From Pseudomonadota bacterium (GTDB lineage: Bacteria; Pseudomonadota; Alphaproteobacteria; Rhodobacterales; Rhodobacteraceae): 64,000 nt of DNA. Positions 57,086 through 64,000 of the stretch are shown here, piece after piece; within the stretch, counting starts at the first letter, position 1; every line of letters starts with the position of its first letter. The stretch covers positions 147,455-211,454 of the forward strand of contig JAIUPD010000010.1 of the NCBI GenBank assembly GCA_020161615.1, given 5' to 3'. Under the pieces are notes generated by a model that was not told the DNA's origin, made no database searches, and saw only the letters and a list, made by a program, of their open reading frames with translations. The position numbers and the translations under genes were made by a program.

Positions 57086-59032
57086 TCAGGTGAGGGTGGC
57101 GAGGATCAGCCCCTCCGGCAGCCGCAGCGACATGGCCGTGGTGATGCCATAGATGAAGGCCAGTGCCGAGGCGGTCAGGATCAGCGCCCGGATCACCGGG
57201 GCCTTGCCGATCAGGATCAGGAACAGCGGGAAGAACAGCGCCATCGCCGGCAGGAAGCCGATCAGCCAGATCGCCGCGACCACGCCGACGAAGAGCGCCA
57301 GATACAGCTCGCGCCCCGACCAGCGACCGGCGATTGCCAGCGCCGCGTCGTCGTCGTGCAGCGCCGAGGCGCGGCCGAGCGCCAGATGGGCCAGCACCCA
57401 GACCGCACCCCCGCCCGCCAGCAGTCCGACGGTCAGCGGGAAGACCTGACCGAGGAAACTCAGCCCCAGCGCGGAGACGACGCAGGCCAGCGCGGCACCG
57501 AGGAACAGCGCGGTGAAGGCCATCTGCCGGGGACGGGTGGCGGCGGCGGCGGGATCGGTCTCGCCCTCGCTGGAGATATCGGCGCCATAGCGCAGGCCCA
57601 GGACGACCGAGGCCACGGTGATCGCGGCGATGATCAGCACGCCCGGCCGCCAGATCCAGTCCCAGTCATAGAACTGGACGGCCTGATAAAGGTAACCCTC
57701 GGCCCCCGGGGCCAGCACGAAGCCGATCAGCAGCGCCGGGCGGGGCCAGCCGAAGCGGCGCATGTAGAGGCCGACCGCCCCCATCACCACCAGCGCCACC
57801 AGATCGGCGATCGAGCGCGTGGCCTGAAAGGCCGCGAACATGGTGATCATGATCATGAAGGGCGCGAGATAGACGAAGCGGATCTGCGTCAGCCTGGCGA
57901 CATAGCGCGCGAGCAGCACGCAGAGCCCCGCGCCGACGATATTGGCCAGCGCCAGCGACCAGATGATCGTATAGGTCAGGTCAAGCCGCGTCTGCACCAG
58001 CGTGATGCCGGGCTGGATCCCCAAAAGCACCATGCCGCCCAGGAACACGGCCATCGAGCCCGAGCCCGGCACGCCGAACAGCAGCGTCGGCACCAGCGCG
58101 CCGCCCTGACAGGCGTTGTTGGCCGATTCCGGGGCGATGACACCGCGAATGTCGCCCTTGCCGTATTGCGACTTGTCGCGACTGGTCTGCACCGCATGGC
58201 TATAGGCGATCCAGTCCACGACCGCCCCGCCAAGGCCCGGCAGCGCGCCGATGACGCAGCCGAGACCGGCGCAGCGGGTTACCAACCAGGGATGGCGCAA
58301 CACGTCGCGCAGCCCCCTGCCCCAGCCGCCGCCGAGGCCCGTGGTCTCGGAAATGGCGTTGCCGCGTTTCAGCAGGTCGATGATCTCGGGGATGGCGAAA
58401 AGGCCCATGGCGACGACGACCAGCGGGATACCGTCATAGAGATAGTCGATGCCCAGCGTCAGACGGGGCTCGCCGGTGGCGGGTGCCGTCCCGATCACGC
58501 CGACGATCAGGCCGAGGCCCGCGGCGGCGATCCCCTTGGCGAGGCTGCGCCCCGACAGGACCGCGACCATCGACAGGCCGAAGAGCGTCAGCATGAACAA
58601 TTCCGCCGACGAGAAGGACAGAACCAGCGGCCGCGCCATGACGATGGCCACAGACAGGACCAGCGCGCCGATCACGCCGCCGAAAAGCGAGCTGGCGAAG
58701 GCGGCCGAGAGGGCGCGGGCGGCCTCGCCCCTTTTGGCGAGGGGGAAGCCGTCCAGCACCGTGGCCTGACTGGCGCTCGATCCCGGTATCCCCATCATGA
58801 CGGAGGTGAAGGTGTCGCCGGTCGGAATGACGGCGACCATGCCGATCAACATGCCGAGCGCCGAGGTCGGATCCATCCCGTAGAGGAACGGCAACAGGAT
58901 CGACATGCCCGCAATGCCGCCCAGTCCCGGCATGATGCCGACGGCCAGGCCCACGAAGACACCGATGACCAGAAATCCAAGGTGTGCGCCGGTAAAGACC
59001 TGACCCAAGGCAAGAAGCGCTGCGTCGAGCAT
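57086..59032 (-). CDS. TctA-TctB fusion, TTT transporter membrane component
   Basis: A 648-residue membrane protein in which a TctA domain (about 1-490, with VGIMPGLGGIAGMSILLPFLYGM, PTGDTFTSVMMGIPGSSASQ, GALPGLGGAVVDWIAYSHA and IAPESANNACQGGALVPTLLFGVPGSG) is joined to a C-terminal TctB-like domain (about 515-640, four helices, GVVAAIWLIGFLPAMALFFPLFLIL). In the first operon these are separate genes. The SANN and GIPG motifs of the TctA core are intact. It lies downstream of the TctC gene after a hairpin and ends at a bidirectional terminator. Confidence 0.9.
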   Translation of the reverse strand: MLDAALLALGQVFTGAHLGFLVIGVFVGLAVGIMPGLGGIAGMSILLPFLYGMDPTSALGMLIGMVAVIPTGDTFTSVMMGIPGSSASQATVLDGFPLAKRGEAARALSAAFASSLFGGVIGALVLSVAIVMARPLVLSFSSAELFMLTLFGLSMVAVLSGRSLAKGIAAAGLGLIVGVIGTAPATGEPRLTLGIDYLYDGIPLVVVAMGLFAIPEIIDLLKRGNAISETTGLGGGWGRGLRDVLRHPWLVTRCAGLGCVIGALPGLGGAVVDWIAYSHAVQTSRDKSQYGKGDIRGVIAPESANNACQGGALVPTLLFGVPGSGSMAVFLGGMVLLGIQPGITLVQTRLDLTYTIIWSLALANIVGAGLCVLLARYVARLTQIRFVYLAPFMIMITMFAAFQATRSIADLVALVVMGAVGLYMRRFGWPRPALLIGFVLAPGAEGYLYQAVQFYDWDWIWRPGVLIIAAITVASVVLGLRYGADISSEGETDPAAAATRPRQMAFTALFLGAALACVVSALGLSFLGQVFPLTVGLLAGGGAVWVLAHLALGRASALHDDDAALAIAGRWSGRELYLALFVGVVAAIWLIGFLPAMALFFPLFLILIGKAPVIRALILTASALAFIYGITTAMSLRLPEGLILATLT

Positions 59033-59057
59033 GGTTCACCCTCCCAAGTGTTGAAAG

Positions 59058-59087
59058 GCCGGCGGCACACTCCCGGGTGCCGCCGGC
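59058..59087 (-). other. Intercistronic hairpin between tctC and the tctAB fusion gene
   Basis: A perfect 11-bp stem (GCCGGCGGCAC / GTGCCGCCGGC) with an 8-nt loop and no T tract, 7 nt after the TctC stop. It matches the position of the hairpin at 13712-13745 in the other TTT operon. Confidence 0.7.
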
Positions 59088-59093
59088 GCAGGG

Positions 59094-60182
59094 TCAGAAG
59101 CTGACGTTGAACGCGTCGCGCAGCCAGGTCACCAGGTAATCCCGGACGGCGGGGTCGATCTGCAGCGCCTCGGTCAGGGCCGCATCCGCTTCGGCGCCAA
59201 CCAACTGAGTATAGGCCCCCAGCTCCTCGCCCGCGCGTTCCCGGAAGTCCGGGGCATCGACGATGGCCTGCGCGGCGGCGGTATAGGCGGCGATGATCTC
59301 GGCGGGGACATCCCGCGGCAGGACCACCATCTTCTGCAGCGAGAAACCGGCCAGCATGAGCGAACGCCAGGCGTCGAAGGCCTCGCCTTCCGGCGCGGCG
59401 CCGGTCGCCTGTTCGAAGAACTCGACAAAGGTCGGCAGGTCGGGGAAGGAGGGATCGCGCGAGACACTGCCATCCGCGTTGACCACGCCCAGGGCGAAGA
59501 GCGGCACGGCATTGCCCGCTTCGACCAGGGGCACAACGCTGCTCAGATAAGCGGGCGTCGTCTGGAAATCGATGCCCGACTCGCCCCGTTCAAAGGCGAG
59601 GCGGCCAGCGCCCCGGCTTTCCATACCAAAGACCGGGCGGATGTTGAGGTCGAGCATCGCGAAGGCCAGCAGAACCGGCATTTCCAGACCCGTCGCACTT
59701 TGAGCCGCAAAGCGGATCTCGGCACCGCGCAGGGCCTCGATATCCGCAGGGCCGCTCACGCCGTAGCTGGGCGCGATATAGACGACACCGCCGACGGGCG
59801 AGGCCAGAACCGCGGTCCAGTCGGCATAATCGTAGCGCACGCGGGGATCGCCCAGGATCGCCGGGAACTGGGTTGAGGCCGAGGTGCCCAGAATTTCCAA
59901 CCCGTCGGACTCCGCCCGCATGGCGAATTGGTTGGCCCCGGTGATCGAACCGCCACCCGGCACGTTCAGCACCACCACGTTGGGATTTCCCGGCAGGTGC
60001 TCGCTGAATTGCGGCGCGAAGAAGCGCGCCCAGACATCCGTGCCGCCGCCCACACCGAAGGGAATGGTCCATTCGATGTTCTCGCCCGCGAAATCCTGGG
60101 CGATGGCGGTGGTCGTCAGCGGGGCAAGGGCGATGGCCGACGCGAGCAGGCCGCGCAGGGTCAGGGATTTCAGGTTGGTCAT
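59094..60182 (-). CDS. TTT transporter periplasmic binding protein, TctC/Bug family
   Basis: A 362-residue secreted binding protein with a signal peptide ending near TTTAIAQ and the Bug motifs WTIPFGVGGGTDVWARFFAP (anion-binding loop) and VVLNVPGGGSITGANQFAM. It is longer than the usual ~320 residues because of insertions around 200-230. GAGGAGGAG precedes the ATG. It lies between the PrpF/GalD-type gene and the TctA-TctB fusion, so its ligand is probably the substrate or a precursor for the tautomerase, for example a tricarboxylate or oxalomesaconate-like acid. Confidence 0.88.
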   Translation of the reverse strand: MTNLKSLTLRGLLASAIALAPLTTTAIAQDFAGENIEWTIPFGVGGGTDVWARFFAPQFSEHLPGNPNVVVLNVPGGGSITGANQFAMRAESDGLEILGTSASTQFPAILGDPRVRYDYADWTAVLASPVGGVVYIAPSYGVSGPADIEALRGAEIRFAAQSATGLEMPVLLAFAMLDLNIRPVFGMESRGAGRLAFERGESGIDFQTTPAYLSSVVPLVEAGNAVPLFALGVVNADGSVSRDPSFPDLPTFVEFFEQATGAAPEGEAFDAWRSLMLAGFSLQKMVVLPRDVPAEIIAAYTAAAQAIVDAPDFRERAGEELGAYTQLVGAEADAALTEALQIDPAVRDYLVTWLRDAFNVSF

Positions 60183-60208
60183 GTCGTCTCCTCCTCAGGT
60201 TATGGCAG

Positions 60209-61288
60209 TCAGGCGGCGGTGTCGCGGACGTGGACAACGCCTTCGAGAATACGCCGCGCGGTTCGGATGACCGAAACCCGCGTCACTTCTTGCGTCTCGG
60301 GGTTCTGCTCGATCTCGATCGGCGTACTGCCCGAGGGATGCTCGATCTGCAGCAGGCGCCGCCCTTGAGCGTCGGGCGCGGGCAGCCGGGCCAGGTCATG
60401 GGCCACGGTGCCGGGCGTGCAGCAGGCGGCGGCGATGCAGACGGCGCCGGTCACGGCCACGGCGGTGTGACAGGAATGCGGCATGAAATACCGCGCGCGG
60501 ATCGTTCCCCCCGCCGCGGGCGCCGAGACCAGGATCGGCTTGGGGATCACCAGTTGCGAGACGTCACCCAGACCCATCGCCTGCCCTGCCAGAAGGCGTG
60601 CGGCCTCCAGTTCGGCCATGAAGGCGCGGTCGGCGTCCAGCGCGGCGGGGCTTTCGCCACCTGTCTTTCCGAAGACTTGGGCATCGGCCATCATCGCCGC
60701 GACCGCCATGTCGATCAGGCTCACCTCGCGCCCAGCGAGCCGGTCGCGGGTCTGCCCGGTGGGCAGGAACTTTCCCGTCTTGGACCCGGCCGCGTCGAGA
60801 AAGGCCAGCCGGATCGGTGCCGCGGTGCCGGGAACCCCGGCGATGGCCGTTGCGCCGTCATAGGTCACGCGGCCGCCCGGCGTTTCCACGGTCGATTCGA
60901 TCAGCTTGCCGGTGTTGACGTTGTGGATGACAAGGCGCGTCAGCCCCGGCGTCGCAGGCACCAACCCCTGCTCGATGGCGAAGGGGCCGACGGCGGCCAG
61001 CATGTTCCCGCAATTGGGCGCGGTATCGACCAGCGGCTTCTCCACATTGACCTGGGCGAACAGGTAATCGACATCCGCCCCCGGCACGCTGGCCGGACCG
61101 ACGATGGCCACCTTGCTGGTCAGCGGATTGCCCCCCCCTACCCCGTCGATCTGCAGGGGATGGCCCGAACCCAGCGCCGAGATCAGCGCGGCATCGCGCG
61201 CGGCGCGGTCGGCCGGCAGATCGGTGGACAGGAATACCGGACCCCGCGACGTGCCGCCACGCATCAGAACGCAAGGTATTGTCTGCAT
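60209..61288 (-). CDS. PrpF/GalD-type isomerase (4-oxalomesaconate tautomerase-like)
   Basis: A 359-residue protein of the PrpF family. The N terminus MQTIPCVLMRGGTSRGPVFL is that of GalD/PrpF proteins; Lys59 (NPLTSKVAIV) and Cys93 (TAPNCGNM) match the catalytic Lys and Cys of the family. PrpF isomerises 2-methylaconitate; GalD interconverts oxalomesaconate tautomers in gallate breakdown. The MRGGTSRGP form is closer, from memory, to GalD. I chose the ATG at 61288. First gene of a three-gene operon with TTT transporter genes, divergent from a LysR regulator. Confidence 0.85.
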   Translation of the reverse strand: MQTIPCVLMRGGTSRGPVFLSTDLPADRAARDAALISALGSGHPLQIDGVGGGNPLTSKVAIVGPASVPGADVDYLFAQVNVEKPLVDTAPNCGNMLAAVGPFAIEQGLVPATPGLTRLVIHNVNTGKLIESTVETPGGRVTYDGATAIAGVPGTAAPIRLAFLDAAGSKTGKFLPTGQTRDRLAGREVSLIDMAVAAMMADAQVFGKTGGESPAALDADRAFMAELEAARLLAGQAMGLGDVSQLVIPKPILVSAPAAGGTIRARYFMPHSCHTAVAVTGAVCIAAACCTPGTVAHDLARLPAPDAQGRRLLQIEHPSGSTPIEIEQNPETQEVTRVSVIRTARRILEGVVHVRDTAA

Positions 61289-61359
61289 CGGCTCGCTCCC
61301 GCTCCCTCGGACCCTGTCCGAACTCGAGGCGATACTTGCCATTCGCAGTCTTTTGTGTG

Positions 61360-61390
61360 AAATGCATTTTTTACACTCTTAAATGCGTTT
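61360..61390. promoter_or_regulatory. Two AAATGC(A/G)TTT repeats 21 bp apart, candidate LysR sites
   Basis: AAATGCATTT (61360-61369, a perfect palindrome flanked by GTGTG and TTACAC) and AAATGCGTTT (61381-61390) lie on the same face of the helix, 21 bp apart, in the gap between the PrpF-like and LysR genes. The second site ends 5 bp before the LysR start. This matches the usual recognition-site plus activation-site layout of LTTRs. Confidence 0.6.
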
Positions 61391-61395
61391 GACAC

Positions 61396-62289
61396 ATGAA
61401 TATCGATCTCGACGACCTCCGCGCCTTCGTCGCCACGGCCGAGATGCGCAACTTCGGCGCGGCGGCGGACAGCATCCATCTGTCGCAGCCGGCGCTGACC
61501 CGGCGCATCCAGAAACTCGAATCCGTGCTGGGGGTGACTCTGCTGGACCGCACCACGCGGCGGGTCGAACTGACGGCGGTGGGGCGTGACTTTCTGGGCC
61601 GGGCGCGGCGCTTGCTGGACGATTTCGAGACCTCGCTGCTTTCGGTGCGGGAAATCGCCGAGCGGCGCTCGGGCCTCGTCAGCATCGCCTGTATCCCGAC
61701 TGCGGCCTATTACTTTCTTCCCGACGTGGTCCGGGCCTTCAACACCGCCTATCCCGCCATCCGCATCCGGATTGTCGACAGCGGCGCCAATGAGGTGCTG
61801 CAGAGCGTCCTGAACCGCGAGGTCGATTTCGGCATCACGCTTCTGGGCGCCGACGATCCCGATGTCCTCTTCGCCCCGCTGGTCGAAGAACCCTTCATGC
61901 TGGCCTGCCGCAAGGATCACGAACTGGCGCAGCGAGGCGCGATCTCCTGGGCCGATCTGGCCGAACATCGGTTCATCACCGTCGGTCGGTCCAGCGGAAA
62001 CCGGCTGATCGTCGATCTGGGGCTGGGCCGGGCGGGGATCCGGTCGAAATGGTTCTACGAGGTGCAGCACCTCTCGACCTCGCTGGGTCTGGTCGAGGCG
62101 GGCCTCGGCATCGCCGCCCTGCCCCGCATGTCGCTGCCCGGCCCGGACCATCCGACCATCGCCAGCCGTCCCCTGGTCGATCCGGTCGTCACCCGCACCG
62201 TCGGCCTGGTGCGGCGGGTCGGAAGTACGCTCTCGCCCTCGGCAGAACGGTTCTATGCGATGATGATGGAACGCTGGAAGGACGGCTGA
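61396..62289 (+). CDS. LysR-family transcriptional regulator
   Basis: A 297-residue LysR with the N-terminal HTH (LDDLRAFVATAEMRNFGAAADSIHLSQPALTRRIQKLESVLG, about residues 5-62) and the effector domain about 90-290. The start at 61396 lies 5 bp after the second repeat site. It is divergent from the PrpF/TctC/TctAB operon, which it most likely activates in response to a tricarboxylic intermediate. Confidence 0.9.
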   Translation: MNIDLDDLRAFVATAEMRNFGAAADSIHLSQPALTRRIQKLESVLGVTLLDRTTRRVELTAVGRDFLGRARRLLDDFETSLLSVREIAERRSGLVSIACIPTAAYYFLPDVVRAFNTAYPAIRIRIVDSGANEVLQSVLNREVDFGITLLGADDPDVLFAPLVEEPFMLACRKDHELAQRGAISWADLAEHRFITVGRSSGNRLIVDLGLGRAGIRSKWFYEVQHLSTSLGLVEAGLGIAALPRMSLPGPDHPTIASRPLVDPVVTRTVGLVRRVGSTLSPSAERFYAMMMERWKDG

Positions 62290-62325
62290 CACCTGTCACG
62301 GGACCAGCCGTTCACGCCCGATGCG

Positions 62326-64000
62326 TCACGAGGCCAGGCGTTGACGCTCTGCGGCCGCGTGCAGCGCATCCAGCAACAGCGCCCGGTTCAACGGTTTCGC
62401 CACGCAGCCGACGAAGCCCTCGTCAAGATATTCCCGCACCTGATGCGCCATCACATTGGCGGTGAAAGCGATGGTCGGCGGGCAGGAACGGCCGCTGCCG
62501 CTGGCCTCGCTGGCGATCTGGCTGCGCGCCGCCATCCCGCCGAGGACCGGCATCGAAATATCCAGCAGCATCACGTCATACTCATCGCGGCGCCAGGCCT
62601 CGACAACCTCCTGGCCGTTGTTGACCAGTGTCAGGACCACACCCGTACCGCGCAGCATGGCCTCCAGAACCCGCCGGTTCGTGGCATTGTCGTCCGCCGC
62701 CAACAGGCGCAGCCCGGCCAGATCCTGCGCGGATTGGCCCTCGGAACTGGTCGATTGGACCATCTTCTCGTCGGGCAAGGACAGCAGAACGGTGATTGAC
62801 GTCCCCTCGCCCAGAACAGACTGAACGTCGATCTGGCCGTTCATCATCGCGACCAGATGGCGCACGATCGACATGCCGAGACCGGTGCCCCCATAGCGCC
62901 GCGCGACCGACCCGTCACCCTGCACGAAGGCCTCGAACAACGTTTCTAGTTGCTCTGGCGACATGCCGGGGCCGGTATCGGTGATACGGAGGCGCAGATC
63001 GCGACCGGCGAGATTCGACACCTCGACCGCGACGGAACCCTTCTCGGTGAACTTGATGGCGTTGGAAATCAGATTGTGCAGGATCTGACCGAAACGATGC
63101 ACATCGCCAGTGCGCGCCGGACCCTGCGGCGTCTGCCCCGAGAGGCTCAGGTCCAGACCCTTTTCCTCGGCCCGCAGTTGGTGCAGGGCGACGATGCGCT
63201 GCAGCGTCTCCTCGGGCTGGAAAGGGTTCTCTTCCAGTTCGAGCTTGTTTGCCTCGATCTTCGACAGGTCGAGAATATCGTTGAGAATGTTGTTCAGGCT
63301 CTGCCCGCTCTCTCGGATCGTGGTGACCATGGCGCGCTTGTCAGGGTCGTTCATCAGGCTTTCCAACACCTGCGCCATCCCCAGAACGCCGTTCAGCGGG
63401 GTGCGGATCTCGTGACTCATATTTGCCAGAAAGATCGACTTGGCCCGGCTGGAATCGTCGGCGGCCTGGCGCGCACGCTGCACGCTCGTCACGTCCATGC
63501 CCGCGCCGCGATAGCCGCGCAGCTTCCCCTCGTCGTCGAACACGGGCGTTCCCGACAACTGCAACCAGATCTCGCCATGGCCCTGCGTGTTCAGGGGAAA
63601 GACGAAATCCTTGAACGTCTGATGGTCGGCGATGGCCTCGTCCAGCGAATCCCAATCCGCCGATTGCCGGTCCTTGGCATCGCCACTGCCAAGGTTGCGC
63701 AAGCTCTGGCCGATCAACTGCTGCCGCGGCAATCCGGTGATGTCCTGATAGCTTGACGAGAGATAGGTCAGCTTTCTTTCGGCGTCCTGCTCCCAGACGA
63801 AACTGCGGCTGATCCGCGAGACGCTCTGGTAGCGGCTGTTCGTCTCGCCCTGACGACGCAGCGCCTGTTGCAGCCGCCCGACGTTTCGCGCCCGCTCGTC
63901 CAGCAGCCGCCCCATCGTCAGGCTGGGGATCACGATCAGCAGGGCCCCCATCAGCAGCCAGAGTCGCAGGGTCCAGAGGTTGGGCGGCGACAGGTTCCAG
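62326..64000 (-). CDS. Hybrid sensor histidine kinase (N-terminal part cut by window edge)
   Basis: The frame is open to the window edge, so the start is missing. The visible 557 residues begin WNLSPPNLWTLRLWLLMGAL, a membrane helix running into the cytoplasm, then a PAS domain with PAC (SQDAERKLTYLSSSYQ-like, about 60-170). The HisKA H-box is MSHEIRTPLNGVLGM with the phospho-accepting His, the ATPase has NLISNAIKFTEKG and DTGPGM and GGTGLGMSI, and a receiver domain closes the protein with DDNATNRR, the phospho-acceptor Asp in MLLDISMPVLGG and Lys in VAKPLN. It has no visible partner regulator and is convergent with the LysR gene. Confidence 0.92.
   Translation of the reverse strand, partial: WNLSPPNLWTLRLWLLMGALLIVIPSLTMGRLLDERARNVGRLQQALRRQGETNSRYQSVSRISRSFVWEQDAERKLTYLSSSYQDITGLPRQQLIGQSLRNLGSGDAKDRQSADWDSLDEAIADHQTFKDFVFPLNTQGHGEIWLQLSGTPVFDDEGKLRGYRGAGMDVTSVQRARQAADDSSRAKSIFLANMSHEIRTPLNGVLGMAQVLESLMNDPDKRAMVTTIRESGQSLNNILNDILDLSKIEANKLELEENPFQPEETLQRIVALHQLRAEEKGLDLSLSGQTPQGPARTGDVHRFGQILHNLISNAIKFTEKGSVAVEVSNLAGRDLRLRITDTGPGMSPEQLETLFEAFVQGDGSVARRYGGTGLGMSIVRHLVAMMNGQIDVQSVLGEGTSITVLLSLPDEKMVQSTSSEGQSAQDLAGLRLLAADDNATNRRVLEAMLRGTGVVLTLVNNGQEVVEAWRRDEYDVMLLDISMPVLGGMAARSQIASEASGSGRSCPPTIAFTANVMAHQVREYLDEGFVGCVAKPLNRALLLDALHAAAERQRLAS

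Noticed and set aside
1-64000. tRNA, rRNA, CRISPR arrays, insertion sequences and attachment sites
   Set aside because: No tRNA-like cloverleaf with conserved loops, no rRNA, no regularly spaced repeats and no transposase or integrase motifs were seen on either strand.

Overview
The window looks like GC-rich alphaproteobacterial DNA, most likely from a Rhodobacterales/Paracoccus-type organism. The evidence is high-GC codon use, many ATGA gene overlaps, abundant TRAP/TTT/ABC importers, and an intergenic G/C hairpin (28826-28875) of a kind I recall as common in that family. This taxonomic guess is an inference. There are no rRNA, tRNA, core housekeeping, transposase, phage or CRISPR features. 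Almost every gene belongs to an uptake-plus-catabolism cluster with its own regulator, as on an accessory replicon or catabolic island.

Layout. (1) 1-9.4 kb: the start of a PhyH-type dioxygenase, a divergent LysR regulator, an AraC regulator, a DUF2817 peptidase, a five-gene oligopeptide ABC importer and an alpha/beta hydrolase. (2) 9.6-18.7 kb: two PadR regulators bracket an aldehyde dehydrogenase, an SDR and a TctCBA importer, followed by a carotenoid/stilbene-type oxygenase and a hydrolase; this looks like oxidative cleavage of a phenolic olefin. (3) 18.7-27.8 kb: a TetR regulator and a MalEFGK-type sugar importer face, across a bidirectional promoter with a perfect 20-bp palindrome, an operon for a DUF6379 protein, a TIM-barrel protein and a GMC oxidoreductase. 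The first two match the beta and alpha subunits of C-glycoside deglycosidases, so this is a candidate C-glycoside uptake and cleavage system; an IclR gene closes it. (4) 28-43.7 kb: a long catabolic run with a cyclase-family hydrolase, cupin, SDR, 3-hydroxyacyl-CoA dehydrogenase, a branched-chain-type ABC importer with two paralogous Tat-exported binding proteins flanking a PhlG-like C-C hydrolase, a BKACE enzyme, a XylR/DmpR-like regulator lacking GAFTGA, an aldehyde dehydrogenase, a coniferyl-alcohol-dehydrogenase-like SDR and an HSL-type esterase. (5) 43.7-46.1 kb: gene debris, a MocR regulator and a DUF983 protein. (6) 46.2-51 kb: a zinc alcohol dehydrogenase, an NTF2-FMO fusion and an AcoR-like activator, also without GAFTGA. 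(7) 51-54.8 kb: a siderophore/cobalamin-type ABC importer with an EamA transporter. (8) 54.9-57 kb: a GcvA-like LysR and a DmdA/GcvT-like methyltransferase. (9) 57-62.3 kb: a TctA-TctB fusion, TctC, a PrpF/GalD-type tautomerase and a divergent LysR. (10) 62.3-64 kb: a hybrid sensor kinase cut by the window edge.

How it fits together. Clusters 2, 3, 4 and 6 share one logic: a dedicated importer or monooxygenase, a bond-cleaving enzyme (oxygenase, C-glycoside lyase, PhlG-like hydrolase or FMO), then dehydrogenases feeding central metabolism. The substrates fit plant phenolics such as stilbenes, aryl glycosides, acylphloroglucinols and coniferyl-type alcohols. Protein families are mostly well supported; the substrates are inferred.
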